The notes below the pieces were generated by a model, which was given only the letters and a program-made list of their open reading frames with translations, had not been told where the DNA came from and ran no database searches. The position numbers and the translations under genes were made by a program. Of a stretch of 64,000 bases of DNA, positions 10,028 to 18,931 are shown in pieces. Each line of letters begins with the position of its first letter. Positions within the stretch are counted from its first letter, which is position 1. Location: the NCBI RefSeq assembly GCF_030816725.1, contig NZ_JAUSYG010000001.1, positions 682,001 to 746,000 of the forward strand, given 5' to 3'. Source of the stretch: Pseudarthrobacter defluvii. Lineage in GTDB: Bacteria > Actinomycetota > Actinomycetes > Actinomycetales > Micrococcaceae.

Positions 10028-11080
10028 ATGACCACGCTTAGGAACCAAGGCGTCCCGGATGCCGGGCATGCACAGCACCTTCTGCGGCAAATGCTGCGGG
10101 TGCGCCGGCTCGAGGAGAAATGCATCGAGCTCTACAGCGCCGCGAAGATCCGCGGCTTCCTGCACGTTTATATCGGGGAGGAAGCCGTGGCGGCAGGGGT
10201 GATGGAAGCTCTGCTGCCGGAGGACGCCGTGGTGGCCACCTACCGCGAACACGGGCACGCGCTCCTGCGCGGCGTTTCGGCCGGGGCCATCCTCGCCGAA
10301 ATGTACGGCCACGCGGAGGGTTGCTGCCGGGGCCGCGGCGGTTCCATGCACCTCTTTGACGCCGCCACCCGCTTCTACGGCGGAAACGCGATCGTGGCAG
10401 GCGGGCTGCCGCTCGCCGTCGGCCTGGCCCTCGCGGACCGGATGGCCGGGCGCCAACGGGTGACCGTCTGCTTCTTCGGCGAAGGCGCTGTGGCCGAAGG
10501 CGAATTCCACGAAAGCATGAACCTGGCCGCGCTGTGGCAACTGCCGGTGCTGTTCTGCTGCGAAAACAACCTCTACGCCATGGGCACCGCGCTGGGCCGC
10601 TCCGAATCCCAGACGGACATCGCGCTCAAGGCGGCCGGCTACGAGATCTCGGCGTGGGCGGTGGACGGCATGGACGTGCTCGCCGTTGAGGAGGCCGCCC
10701 GGCGCGCCGTGGACGCCGTGCGGTCCGGCGGCGGCCCGCACTTCCTGGAGCTGCGCACGTACCGGTTCCGCGCCCACTCCATGTTCGATCCCGAGCTGTA
10801 CCGGGAGAAATCCGAGGTGACCCGGTGGATGGAACGGGACCCCATCAGCCTGTTGCGGGCCGCCATGCAGGCGGCCGGGCAGCTGCCGGACGAGGAGTGG
10901 GCGGCACTGCAGGCGGACGTGGAGGCGGAGATCAGCACCGCGGTCGGATTCGCTGAAAACGGGACGCCGGAACCGGTGTCCGAACTCGCCCGGTTCGTCT
11001 ACAGCGACCGGGCGGACGACGGAAGCGACGTCGGTAGCGTCGCCGGCGATGGGGCCGGGAAAGAGGGGGCAACACCATGA
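10028..11080 (+). CDS. 2-oxoacid / acetoin dehydrogenase E1 component, alpha subunit
   Basis: 350 residues, thiamine-diphosphate-dependent E1 alpha. Landmarks: [12 protein letters not shown], the [10 protein letters not shown] active-site loop, the ThDP-binding [20 protein letters not shown] segment with CENNLYAMG, and the [16 protein letters not shown] phosphorylation-loop-like region near the C terminus. It starts 19 nt after acsA. The ATGA overlap with the beta-subunit gene implies coupled synthesis of an alpha2beta2 heterotetramer. Similarity to both pyruvate and acetoin (AcoA) enzymes leaves the substrate open. Confidence 0.88.
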   Translation: MTTLRNQGVPDAGHAQHLLRQMLRVRRLEEKCIELYSAAKIRGFLHVYIGEEAVAAGVMEALLPEDAVVATYREHGHALLRGVSAGAILAEMYGHAEGCCRGRGGSMHLFDAATRFYGGNAIVAGGLPLAVGLALADRMAGRQRVTVCFFGEGAVAEGEFHESMNLAALWQLPVLFCCENNLYAMGTALGRSESQTDIALKAAGYEISAWAVDGMDVLAVEEAARRAVDAVRSGGGPHFLELRTYRFRAHSMFDPELYREKSEVTRWMERDPISLLRAAMQAAGQLPDEEWAALQADVEAEISTAVGFAENGTPEPVSELARFVYSDRADDGSDVGSVAGDGAGKEGATP

Positions 11081-12081
11081 AAACCACGTACCGGGAAGCC
11101 ATGCGCGCGGCCCTCCGCGACGCCATGCAGCGCGACGAACGCGTGTTCCTGATGGGCGAGGACGTGGGCCGCTATGGCGGCAGCTTCGCCGTCAGCCTGG
11201 GCCTGCTGGAGGAGTTCGGACCCGAGCGGATCCGCGACACCCCGCTGTCCGAGTCCGGGTTCGTGGGCGCAGGCATCGGGGCGGCACTGGGCGGGATGCG
11301 TCCCGTCGTCGAAATCATGACCGTCAACTTCAGCCTGCTGGCGCTGGACCAGATCATCAACAACGCCGCCACCTTGCTGCACATGTCCGGCGGCCAGTTC
11401 AACGTGCCCATCGTCATCCGGATGACCACCGGCGCCGGCCGGCAGCTGGGCGCCCAGCACTCGCACAGCCTCGAAGGCTGGTACGCCCACATTCCGGGCC
11501 TGCGGATCCTGGCCCCCGCCACGTTGGCGGACGCGCGCGGCATGCTGTGGACCGCGCTGCAGGACCCGGACCCGGTGCTGATTTTCGAGCACGGCTCGCT
11601 GTACAACATGGCCGGGGAGCTCGATGACGACGCCGGCGCCGTGGACATCGACAAGGCGACGGTCCTGCGCCGCGCAGACAGCAAGGCGGACGGAAGCGCG
11701 GACGCCGTCACCATCATCACGTACGGCGGCACCCTGCCCATGGTGCTGGATGCCGCGGACCAGCTGGCCGGTGAGGGCATCGGGGCGGACGTGATCGACC
11801 TGCGCACCCTTCGCCCGCTGGACACGCACACGCTCCTCGACAGCGTGGCCAGGACGCACCGGGCCGTGGTGGTGGACGAAGGCTGGCGCAGCGGCAGCAT
11901 CTCCGCGGAGATCGCCGCCAGGATCAGTGAGCTGGCGTTTTTCGACCTGGACGCCCCGGTGGAGCGGGTGTGCAGCGCAGAGGTGCCCGTCCCGTACGCC
12001 AAGCACCTGGAGCAGGCAGCGTTGCCGTCCGTGGAGCGGGTCATGGCGGCCGCACGAAGGGCCGTGGGCGCCGGTGGCTGA
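11077..12081 (+). CDS. 2-oxoacid / acetoin dehydrogenase E1 component, beta subunit
   Basis: 334 residues, typical of E1 beta: [17 protein letters not shown] at the N terminus, [20 protein letters not shown], the [20 protein letters not shown] loop with the catalytic His region, and a C-terminal transketolase domain ending [16 protein letters not shown]. Overlaps E1 alpha by 4 nt and the E2 gene by 8 nt. Pairs with E1 alpha to decarboxylate the 2-oxo substrate and load the lipoyl group of E2. Confidence 0.88.
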   Translation: MKTTYREAMRAALRDAMQRDERVFLMGEDVGRYGGSFAVSLGLLEEFGPERIRDTPLSESGFVGAGIGAALGGMRPVVEIMTVNFSLLALDQIINNAATLLHMSGGQFNVPIVIRMTTGAGRQLGAQHSHSLEGWYAHIPGLRILAPATLADARGMLWTALQDPDPVLIFEHGSLYNMAGELDDDAGAVDIDKATVLRRADSKADGSADAVTIITYGGTLPMVLDAADQLAGEGIGADVIDLRTLRPLDTHTLLDSVARTHRAVVVDEGWRSGSISAEIAARISELAFFDLDAPVERVCSAEVPVPYAKHLEQAALPSVERVMAAARRAVGAGG

Positions 12082-13570
12082 ATTCCGGATGCCGTCCCTG
12101 GGCGCGGACATGGAGCACGGCAAGGTGGTGGAATGGCTGGTCAAGCCCGGGGACTACGTCCACAAGGGCGACCTGGTGGCCGCCGTGGACACGGACAAAA
12201 CCGTGATGGACATCGAGTCGTTCCAGGAGGGCGTGGTGGCCGAGTTCCTGGTGGACATCGGCGACACCGTGGAAGTGGGCACCCCCATCGCCCGGATCAC
12301 GGCCACCCCCGCGGAGGTCCCACCCCTTCAACCCGCACCCCCGCTCACTTCCGGCACGTTTTCCCCCGACGCCCGCTCACCTTTGGCAGCCAAAGAGCCA
12401 ACCCCCGCTCACCCCGGGCAGGAAGGCGGGCATACGGAGCCGTCCGCAAAGGCCGCGCCGCCGGTCCGGCACCTGGCGCACACGCTGGGGGTCGACGTCG
12501 GCCGCATCAGCGGAAGCGGGCCCGGCGGTGAAGTGGTGAGGGCCGACGTCGAACGCGCCGCGGCTGGGCCAGCCACCTCGGCGGCGCCGGAGGAAGCGGT
12601 ACAGCCTGCAGTGCCGGAGGCGGCGCCACCCGCTGAAGCCAGGCGGGTGCGGTCATCGCCCCTTGCGCGCCGCCTGGCGGCCGAACTGGGGGTTGACCTG
12701 CAGAACGTTGCCGGGACGGGTCCCGGCGGGGCAGTGACGGAGGACGATGTGCTGTCCGCTGTCCCGCCCCGGAGCCGGCCACCAGCCGGACCCCCGTCCG
12801 GGCGGGCGGCGGAAGCACCGCCGTCGTCCGCCCAGGCAACGGAACCGTCACACGAAGCCGCGCAGGAGGCACCCAGGCGGGAACGCACGACGGCGGCCGG
12901 CGGCAAGGCTGAGAGCCTGCGGCAGGCGATCGGCGCGCTGATGTCCCGGTCCAAGAAGGAGATCCCGCACTACTACCTGTCCACCACCCTGGACCTGGCG
13001 GCTGCGGTGGCGTGGATGCAGGCGGCAAACCAGCAGCGGCCTGTTTCGTCGCGGCTGGTGCCGTCCGCGCTGCTGCTGAAGGCCACGGCACTCGCGGCGA
13101 AGGAGGTGCCGGACATGAACGGCTTCTTCACCAAGGGCTCGTTCCATCCCAGCAGCGACGTGCATCTGGGTGTCGCGGTGGCCCTGCGGCACGGCGGCCT
13201 GGTGGCCCCGGCCCTGCACCACGCGGACACCCTTACTGTGGACGAGCTCATGGACCAGTTGCGCGGCCTGGTCAGCCGGGCCAGGGCCGGCCGGCTGCAG
13301 CGCGCGGAGATGGCAGACCCCACCATCACCGTGACCAACCTGGGCGATCTCGGCGTCGAAAGCGTGTACGGGGTGATCTACCCGCCGCAGGTGGCCATGG
13401 TGGGCTTCGGCAAGGTCCTGGAGCAGCCGTGGGCGCACAACGGCATGCTCGGCATCCGGCACGCCGCGATCGCCACGCTGTCCGCGGACCACCGGGTGAG
13501 CGACGGGCTGCGCGGCGGGCGGTTCCTGGCCCGGATCGACGAACTGCTGCAGGAGCCGGAAAAGCTGTGA
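12074..13570 (+). CDS. Dihydrolipoamide acyltransferase E2 with two peripheral-subunit-binding domains
   Basis: 498 residues from a GTG inside the E1 beta gene; no strong ribosome site, so probably coupled. Order: lipoyl domain (1-80, lipoylated Lys42 in [11 protein letters not shown]), a repeat-derived linker (~88-119), first E3/E1-binding domain (~129-163, ending [13 protein letters not shown]), second E3/E1-binding domain (~193-228, ending [13 protein letters not shown]), a Pro/Ala linker, and the catalytic acyltransferase domain (~275-498) with active-site DHRVSDG near 472. One binding domain is usual; two is odd. No E3 (dihydrolipoamide dehydrogenase) gene lies nearby, so E3 must be supplied from elsewhere. 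Confidence 0.88.
   Translation: MAEFRMPSLGADMEHGKVVEWLVKPGDYVHKGDLVAAVDTDKTVMDIESFQEGVVAEFLVDIGDTVEVGTPIARITATPAEVPPLQPAPPLTSGTFSPDARSPLAAKEPTPAHPGQEGGHTEPSAKAAPPVRHLAHTLGVDVGRISGSGPGGEVVRADVERAAAGPATSAAPEEAVQPAVPEAAPPAEARRVRSSPLARRLAAELGVDLQNVAGTGPGGAVTEDDVLSAVPPRSRPPAGPPSGRAAEAPPSSAQATEPSHEAAQEAPRRERTTAAGGKAESLRQAIGALMSRSKKEIPHYYLSTTLDLAAAVAWMQAANQQRPVSSRLVPSALLLKATALAAKEVPDMNGFFTKGSFHPSSDVHLGVAVALRHGGLVAPALHHADTLTVDELMDQLRGLVSRARAGRLQRAEMADPTITVTNLGDLGVESVYGVIYPPQVAMVGFGKVLEQPWAHNGMLGIRHAAIATLSADHRVSDGLRGGRFLARIDELLQEPEKL
12336..12431. repeat. Three 32-bp-period repeat units inside the E2 coding sequence
   Basis: The hexamer GCTCAC recurs at 12343, 12375 and 12407, exactly 32 bp apart, in diverged units of 32 bp. 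The middle unit begins GACGCCCGCTCACCTTT, identical over 17 bp to the intergenic repeat at 30377. Total length 96 bp is 32 codons, so the array keeps the E2 frame and encodes part of the Pro/Ala-rich interdomain linker. Confidence 0.7.
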
Positions 13571-13583
13571 GCGAGGAGGAGCG

Positions 13584-13826
13584 GTGAACGAACAGGATGC
13601 GCGCCAGGCGGTGGAGGCGGCGATCGGGAAAGTAGCACCCGACGTCGAACCCGAAGACCTGGAGGGCGGCGCCAGGCTGCGCCAGGACCTGGAACTGGAC
13701 TCGCTGGATTTCCTCCGCCTGGTGGAGGTGATCGCGGAGAGCACCGGCGTGGACATCCCGGAGGCCGACTACCCGGCCGTGGCCACCGTGGATGGGCTGG
13801 TCACCTACGTCGCTGCGCACGGGTGA
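13584..13826 (+). CDS. Acyl carrier protein
   Basis: 80 residues from a GTG preceded by GAGGAGC. Contains the phosphopantetheine attachment site in DLELDSLDF (Ser40) and the acidic helix pattern of acyl carrier proteins (RLVEVIAESTGVDIPE). It is 13 nt after the E2 gene and runs into the hydrolase gene. A carrier protein in an E1-E2 operon is unusual: it could accept an acyl group made by the complex or by the upstream ligase. No ketosynthase is nearby, so it is not part of a fatty-acid or polyketide module here. Confidence 0.85.
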   Translation: MNEQDARQAVEAAIGKVAPDVEPEDLEGGARLRQDLELDSLDFLRLVEVIAESTGVDIPEADYPAVATVDGLVTYVAAHG

Positions 13827-13833
13827 CACTGCG

Positions 13834-14826
13834 GTGGGAACCCGTGTTGAAGACCCGGTAAAGCCACGGCGGCGACGGCGTTGGCCCCGCCGCCTGGGGA
13901 TCGCGGCGCTGGTTGTCCTTGGCCTGATCCTGGTCTCCACCGTTGCCAACCTGCTCCTGGAACAGCGGGAGAAGGCAACCCTGGCGCCCTACGGCGAGCG
14001 GATCGAGGTGGCCGGCGGCGCGCTGAACGTCGTCAGGAACGAGAGCACGGGTGCACACCAGGGCCCGCCCACCATCCTCCTCAGCGGCCTGGGAACAGCA
14101 GCACCCGGACTGGATTTTGCTCCCTTGGTCCGCGAGCTCAAGGATTTCGACGTCATTGTGGTGGAAGGGTTCGGTTACGGCTACAGCGACATGGAGGCCA
14201 GTGCGCGGACCAACGAGCACATCAGCAATGAGCTGCACGAGGTGCTGGCCAAACTCGGCGTCCGGCAGCCCTATGTCCTGGCCGGCCACTCCATCGCAGG
14301 GTTCTACCTGCTCGACTACGCCAACCGGTACCGCCCGGAAGTTTCAGCGGTGGTGGGCATCGACGCGACCATACCCAAGCCCGGGGACCATCCGTTGGAG
14401 GAACCGCAGGCGGGCATCAACTGGGTAAAGTTGGTGGCCGGAACCGGGCTGGTCCGTGTGGTGGCATCGCTGGCGCCGGGCCTGGTGGACCCGGACGGCA
14501 GCGCCTATTCGGACGAGGAGCTGCTGCGGATGCACGCCATGGTGCTGTGGAACTTCGGCAACGATGCCGTGGCTGACGAAACAGCACGTATCGGCAACAA
14601 TGCGGCTGCGCTCCGGGGCGTCACGTACCCGGCCGACCTGCCGGTCCTGGCGTTCATTGCGGACGAAAAGGATGGGCGGGTGGCCGCCAAGGCCGCAGCG
14701 GCGGAGGACCTGTTGAAGAACGTCGCGCGGCATCAGGTCCTGCCGCTGGAGGGCGGACACTACCTGCACTGGACGCAGGCCCAACGGATGGCGGAGGAGA
14801 TCCGCAGCTTCGTTGTCCCGGGCTGA
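13834..14826 (+). CDS. Membrane-anchored alpha/beta hydrolase
   Basis: About 330 residues from a GTG 7 nt after the acyl carrier protein stop. A basic N terminus and one membrane helix (AALVVLGLILVSTVANLLL) act as a signal anchor. The hydrolase domain has the oxyanion strand ILLSGLGTAAPG, nucleophile elbow AGHSIAG and a late catalytic His in LEGGHYLHW. Last gene of the acsA-E1-E2-ACP run. It could be a thioesterase acting on carrier-bound or exported acyl groups, but that is inferred only from position. Confidence 0.8.
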   Translation: MGTRVEDPVKPRRRRRWPRRLGIAALVVLGLILVSTVANLLLEQREKATLAPYGERIEVAGGALNVVRNESTGAHQGPPTILLSGLGTAAPGLDFAPLVRELKDFDVIVVEGFGYGYSDMEASARTNEHISNELHEVLAKLGVRQPYVLAGHSIAGFYLLDYANRYRPEVSAVVGIDATIPKPGDHPLEEPQAGINWVKLVAGTGLVRVVASLAPGLVDPDGSAYSDEELLRMHAMVLWNFGNDAVADETARIGNNAAALRGVTYPADLPVLAFIADEKDGRVAAKAAAAEDLLKNVARHQVLPLEGGHYLHWTQAQRMAEEIRSFVVPG

Positions 14827-14838
14827 ACCGTGCCCTTG

Positions 14839-16116
14839 TTATCCGGCCACGTGGTCGTTGCCGCGCATCCTGACGGCAACCACCACACCGGAGACCGCGG
14901 TGAGCACCGCGACGGCGGCAATGGCCACCGGGATGCCGTAGAGGTCGGCCAGGACGCCGGACAGCAGGGCACCCACGGCGAATCCGCCGTCGCGCCACAG
15001 CCGGTAGATGCCCACGGAGCGGGCCCGCCAGGCCGGGTGGGCAACGTCGCCGATGGCAGCCAGCAGCGTGGGGTAGACCAGCGCAGTACCGAGGCCCAGC
15101 ACGACGGCGGCGGCGAGCCAGGGCCCGAAGCCGTGCGCTGAGGCGATGATTCCCAGGGCGACGGCCTGGACCAGCATGCCGGCCGTGATGAACCATTTGC
15201 GGCCCCACCTGTCGGAGGCGGCACCGGTGACGAGCTGGGCGGCACCCCAGGCGGCGGGGTAGGCGGCCGCCAAGATGCCGATCTGGCTCAGGCTCAGTCC
15301 GGCACCGGCGAACAGGACCGGGAAGAGGCCCCAGGCCAGGCCGTCGTTGAGGTTGTTCACCAGGCCGGCCTGGCTGGCCGCGGAGAGCGAGCGGTCCTTG
15401 AAACTGGTGAGGGCGAAGACCTGTCCGGTAGTCAGGCTGGCGTGGGCGTTCACGTGGGCGCTGACGTGCTGGTTGGCTTCGGTCCTGGCATGGTGGCGGG
15501 TTTCCTTCACCGCAAGGACCGTGAGCCCCAGGCCGAGGGCGATGTATGCCGCGCCCAGCAGGAACGGGGCGGGGCGCAGGCCGAAAGCGGTGGCAAGGTA
15601 GCCGGTGGCCAGCGCTGTCACGGCGACGCCCAGGTATCCCGCGGCCTCGTTGAAACCCATGGCCAGGCCCCGCTGCTTGGGGCCCACCAGGTCCATTTTC
15701 ATGATGACGGCGGTGGACCAGGTGAGGCCCTGGCTGATGCCCAGCAGCACGTTGGCCGCCACGATCCAGCCCCAGGACGGGCCGAAGATGAGCATGAGCG
15801 GCACCGGAACTGCTGCGAGCCAGCCAGCCACAAGGACCGGCTTGCGGCCGTACCGGTCGGAGAGTGTGCCGGCGAAGTAGTTCATCGCGGCCTTGGACAG
15901 GCCGAAGGCAAGGATGTAGGTCAGCGCGCTGGTGTACTGGTCCAGGTGGAATTCCTGCGAGGCCAGCAGCGGCAGGACCGTGCGCTCCTGGCCCAGCGTG
16001 CCGCCCACCAGCACGTTTACGGCCACCAGCAGCATGAACTGCGCCAGGTTCTGCCGCAGGCCCAGCACCGCGCCGGTTTGTCCGGCCTCGTGGCGGGGAA
16101 GCGTTCTGCCCTGCAT
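14839..16116 (-). CDS. MFS transporter
   Basis: About 425 residues, twelve predicted helices. The start at 16116 (MQGRTLPRHEAG) has GGAG 8 nt upstream and is preferred to the longer frame from 16188. Signature loop GTLSDRYGRKPVLVAG lies between helices 2 and 3 and is repeated in the second half as GAASDRWGRKWF. A His-rich cytoplasmic loop (HHARTEANQHVSAHVNAH) links the halves. It converges with the hydrolase gene and lies downstream of the sulfur operon, but is separated from it by a terminator. Substrate not recognisable. Confidence 0.8.
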   Translation of the reverse strand: MQGRTLPRHEAGQTGAVLGLRQNLAQFMLLVAVNVLVGGTLGQERTVLPLLASQEFHLDQYTSALTYILAFGLSKAAMNYFAGTLSDRYGRKPVLVAGWLAAVPVPLMLIFGPSWGWIVAANVLLGISQGLTWSTAVIMKMDLVGPKQRGLAMGFNEAAGYLGVAVTALATGYLATAFGLRPAPFLLGAAYIALGLGLTVLAVKETRHHARTEANQHVSAHVNAHASLTTGQVFALTSFKDRSLSAASQAGLVNNLNDGLAWGLFPVLFAGAGLSLSQIGILAAAYPAAWGAAQLVTGAASDRWGRKWFITAGMLVQAVALGIIASAHGFGPWLAAAVVLGLGTALVYPTLLAAIGDVAHPAWRARSVGIYRLWRDGGFAVGALLSGVLADLYGIPVAIAAVAVLTAVSGVVVAVRMRGNDHVAG

Positions 16117-16167
16117 TGGAGAAGCTCCGTCCGTTTGGTGGCAAAAGATGACTGGTGACAAAAGGGT

Positions 16168-16197
16168 GGCCCGGGCGTGTGGGGGCACGCCCGGGCC
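16168..16197 (-). terminator. Strong hairpin after the persulfide dioxygenase gene
   Basis: Perfect 12-bp inverted repeat GGCCCGGGCGTG / CACGCCCGGGCC around a 6-nt loop, about 80 nt past the stop of the minus-strand persulfide dioxygenase gene. On the minus strand it is followed by ACCCTTTTG, a short U-rich run. A second smaller inverted repeat (GGTCCGG/CCGGACC) lies at 16199-16229. Confidence 0.65.
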
Positions 16198-16279
16198 GGG
16201 TCCGGGGGCGCTGGGGACGCACCGGACCGGAACCCGGGCAGGAGGGGGGTCCTAACCGGGCGGTCTTTGGTGGCTGTGG

Positions 16280-17680
16280 CTAGGCTGCGGGGACGCTGTT
16301 CCGCCAGGAGTTCCAGGCCGCGTAACTGCCGTCGAGCTCCACGACGTCGTACCCTGCGCGGCGCAGGCCGCTGGCTGCCACGGAGTTGCGTACGCCTGAC
16401 TGGCAGTAGGTCACAATGGTTCCGCCGGCCGGGACCTCATCGAGGTGCCACATCAGGCGGCCGCCGCTGAGCTGGTGGGAGCCAGGGATGTGTCCGGCCT
16501 TGTGCTCGGTCTTGTTGCGGACGTCCAGGACCATGGCGGCATCGAAACCGTCCAGTTCCTCGGGCTGGATCAGCTTGGGGGTGAAGGTGGGCAGCCCCTC
16601 GATGCTGGTCAGGTAGCCGGCCACGTTGTCAATGCCCACGCGGACCAGGTGGTCCCACATATCCTGCGCCTGCTCCTGGTCCTTGGCCAGGAGCACCAGG
16701 GGGTTCTTGTCCGTTTCCGGGTTGACCACCCAGGCGCCGTAGCTGGCTACGGACTTGCCGGCGGGGACATTCAGGGACCGGGCCACGGTGCCTTCGTGGA
16801 CTTCAGCGTTCGAGCGGGTGTCGATGAAGGTCAGGGTGTCCTCCGCCAGGCCGGCGGCAACGATCCCGGTCGACAGCTCGGGCAGCGGCGTCCGTTCGCC
16901 CATGACGGCAGGGCCGACGCGGTTTTCGCGCTTCATGCGGCCGAAGTAGGCGTGGGCGTCGGGCTGGCCATCGAGGAGTTCGTCGATGAAGCCCTGTTCG
17001 TCGTTGGCGGCCAGGTAGGGGCCCCACCAGGCGTAGAGGCGTTCGTAGCCCACCGTGGAGGACGGGATGGCACCCAGGGCCTTGCCGCAGGCGCTGCCGG
17101 CACCGTGGGCGGGGTGGACCTGGACGTAGTCCGGCAGGGTGAGGAACTTATCCCGCAGGCTGGCGAAGAGCTGCTTGGCGCCTTCGAACCGGGTGTCGAT
17201 CCCGCCGGCGGCTTCGTCCAGGAGGTCCGGCCGGCCCAGGTCGCCGGAGAAGACGAAGTCTCCGGAGAGCAGGTAGCCGGGCTGGTCGCTGAAGGCGCCG
17301 TCGGTGACCAGGAAGGACAGGTGCTCTGGGGTGTGCCCGGGGGTGTGGAGGGCCTTGATGCTGATGTTGCCGATGGTGATGGTATCGCCGTCATAGAGCC
17401 GTTCGCCGTCGAATTCGTACTGCCAGTCCGGCCCGCCCTCGCCGGAGACGTAAATCTTCGCGCCGGTGGCGGCGGCCAGTTCGCGGGTGCCGGAGAGGTA
17501 GTCGGCGTGGATGTGGGTCTCGGTGACGGCGATGATCTTCATGCCGTTCTTCTCGGCCAGGTCCTGGTAGACGGCGATGTCGCGGCGGCCGTCCACCACA
17601 ACTGCGGTGCCGTTGGCCTGGCAGCCGATCAGGTAGCTGGCCTGGGCGAGGTCTTCGTCGTAAATGCGCTCGATAAGCAT
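16280..17680 (-). CDS. Persulfide dioxygenase-rhodanese fusion (ETHE1/CstB-like)
   Basis: 466 residues. Residues 1-240 are a metallo-beta-lactamase-fold domain with ETHIHADYLSG, HTPGHTPEHLSF and LLSGDFVFSGDLGRPD, the ligand set of ETHE1-like iron persulfide dioxygenases. Two rhodanese-like domains follow: the first has no Cys at its active loop (VLLAKDQEQAQ) and is probably structural; the second has the active loop CQSGVRNS. Oxidises glutathione-type persulfide to sulfite and passes sulfane sulfur onward. Start has GGAG upstream. Its own promoter and a CstR-type operator lie just upstream, separating it from the thioredoxin gene. Confidence 0.9.
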   Translation of the reverse strand: MLIERIYDEDLAQASYLIGCQANGTAVVVDGRRDIAVYQDLAEKNGMKIIAVTETHIHADYLSGTRELAAATGAKIYVSGEGGPDWQYEFDGERLYDGDTITIGNISIKALHTPGHTPEHLSFLVTDGAFSDQPGYLLSGDFVFSGDLGRPDLLDEAAGGIDTRFEGAKQLFASLRDKFLTLPDYVQVHPAHGAGSACGKALGAIPSSTVGYERLYAWWGPYLAANDEQGFIDELLDGQPDAHAYFGRMKRENRVGPAVMGERTPLPELSTGIVAAGLAEDTLTFIDTRSNAEVHEGTVARSLNVPAGKSVASYGAWVVNPETDKNPLVLLAKDQEQAQDMWDHLVRVGIDNVAGYLTSIEGLPTFTPKLIQPEELDGFDAAMVLDVRNKTEHKAGHIPGSHQLSGGRLMWHLDEVPAGGTIVTYCQSGVRNSVAASGLRRAGYDVVELDGSYAAWNSWRNSVPAA

Positions 17681-17725
17681 CTGGTGCTCTCCTTCAGTTG
17701 AAAGGGGTGATGGTCTCTGGAAACT

Positions 17726-17755
17726 ATTTTAGATACCCCGGGGGGTATAACGCAA
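17726..17755 (-). promoter_or_regulatory. Promoter of the persulfide dioxygenase gene
   Basis: On the minus strand: -35 TTGCGT (17755-17750), 18-bp spacer, -10 TAAAAT (17731-17726), about 45 nt ahead of the ATG. The spacer is almost filled by the CstR-type palindrome, so bound repressor would block polymerase. Confidence 0.65.
17733..17748. promoter_or_regulatory. CstR/CsoR-type operator O4
   Basis: ATACCCCGGGGGGTAT, an inverted repeat of 7+2+7 bp typical of the GC-tract operators of CsoR/CstR tetramers. Same sequence as the box at 20354 except for one terminal base, linking this gene to the cstR locus 2.6 kb away. Confidence 0.8.
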
Positions 17756-17799
17756 GCGGACTGCTGCCCCGGATTTCCGCTGCTGCGGGGGCCTGCCGG

Positions 17800-18162
17800 T
17801 CAGGCGTGCTGGTGGGCGGCCTCGGCGCGGAGCTGGTCCATGTCCAGGTTCTTGACGGCCAGGATGACTTCCTCCAGGCCGGTGGCGTTGAGGGCGCCGG
17901 GCTGGGAGAAGACCAGGGTCTTGTCCTTGAAAGCCATCAGGGTGGGGATGGAAGTGATGTTTGCTGCGGCGGCGAGGGCCTGTTCGGCTTCGGTGTCCAC
18001 CTTGGTGAAAGTGATGTCCGGGTGGCGTTCGGCGGCGGCGCCGTAGGTGGGGGCGAACATGCGGCAGGGACCGCACCAGGCTGCCCAGAAGTCAACGAAG
18101 ACGATGCCGTTGTCCTCCAGGGCCTGGGCGAAGGATTGCTGGGTGATGTCGATGGTTGCCAT
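17800..18162 (-). CDS. Thioredoxin
   Basis: 120 residues with the redox site WCGPC (Cys30, Cys33), TKVDTE and the cis-Pro SIPTLMAF segment. Located between two rhodanese genes and the persulfide dioxygenase, it probably reduces rhodanese or low-molecular-weight persulfides in the sulfur pathway instead of serving as the housekeeping thioredoxin. A His-containing tail (EAAHQHA) ends the protein. Confidence 0.88.
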   Translation of the reverse strand: MATIDITQQSFAQALEDNGIVFVDFWAAWCGPCRMFAPTYGAAAERHPDITFTKVDTEAEQALAAAANITSIPTLMAFKDKTLVFSQPGALNATGLEEVILAVKNLDMDQLRAEAAHQHA

Positions 18163-18221
18163 GGTCTGTCGTGTCCTTTCAGGGCGAAGCTTGGGGTGTT
18201 CTGTGCCGCGGGGGCAGCGTC

Positions 18222-18518
18222 TTAGGTGGTGGGGAGTCCAGCGCGGGTCCAGGCGGTCATGCCGCCGGCCATGGTGTCCGCTTTGTAGCCAACGCCGTTG
18301 AGGGCATCGGCGACGGCGGCGCTGCGGTTGCCGCTGCGGCAGACGGCGATCACGGGCACGGCCGGGTCAAGCTCGCCCAGGCGGGCCTGCAGTTGGCCCA
18401 TGGGGATGTGCAGGGCGCCGGGGATCATGCCCTCTGCGACCTCGAAGTCCTCGCGGACGTCGAGGATCCGGGCGGTGGAGCGGCGCTGTTCGGCTTCGGT
18501 GATGGTGATTTCAGCCAT
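18222..18518 (-). CDS. Single-domain rhodanese
   Basis: 98 residues with the DVRE strand and active-site loop CRSGNRS (Cys60). Start at 18518 has AAGGAG 8 nt upstream. Part of the minus-strand sulfur operon; likely a sulfurtransferase moving sulfane sulfur between carriers. Confidence 0.88.
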   Translation of the reverse strand: MAEITITEAEQRRSTARILDVREDFEVAEGMIPGALHIPMGQLQARLGELDPAVPVIAVCRSGNRSAAVADALNGVGYKADTMAGGMTAWTRAGLPTT

Positions 18519-18567
18519 GGTGGTTCTCCTTCGAAGTGGTTTGTGGCTGGAGTTGATGGTGGTGTTG

Positions 18568-18909
18568 CTAGCGGACGGGTTCGCCGGCCTGGCGCCAGGC
18601 GGCCATGCCGCCGCGTACCGAGTACGCGTCGTACCCCTTGGCGGCGAGGAGCCGGGCTGCCGAAGCGGAGCGGACGCCGGAGGCGCAGACGGCAACCACC
18701 GGGCGGGCTTTCTGGAGGCCGGCAGTGCTGGACTGCAGCCGGTCCAGGGGAATGTGCTTGGCCTGCGGCGCCCGCCCGGTCCGCCATTCCTGGGCGGACC
18801 TGACATCGATCAGCGTCGCGCCGGAGCCCAGGAGTTCCTTGGCTTGCGCTACGGAGATCGTCTTGTAGGGCTTGCTGAAGGCCTTCTTGAGGGAATCGAT
18901 CAGTCCCAT
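18568..18909 (-). CDS. Rhodanese with short N-terminal extension
   Basis: 113 residues; about 20 residues with a basic helix ([16 protein letters not shown]) precede a rhodanese fold with [13 protein letters not shown] and the loop CASGVRS (Cys75). Ribosome site GAGGAG upstream of 18909. Third sulfurtransferase of the operon. Having several single-domain rhodaneses in series is common in actinobacterial reactive-sulfur operons. Confidence 0.87.
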   Translation of the reverse strand: MGLIDSLKKAFSKPYKTISVAQAKELLGSGATLIDVRSAQEWRTGRAPQAKHIPLDRLQSSTAGLQKARPVVAVCASGVRSASAARLLAAKGYDAYSVRGGMAAWRQAGEPVR

Positions 18910-18931
18910 GGTGTTCTCCTCTGTGGATGGG

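Noticed and set aside
7633..10125. 830-codon open frame antisense to acetyl-CoA synthetase
   Set aside because: GC-rich DNA leaves long open frames opposite real genes; the plus strand carries the full motif set of the synthetase.
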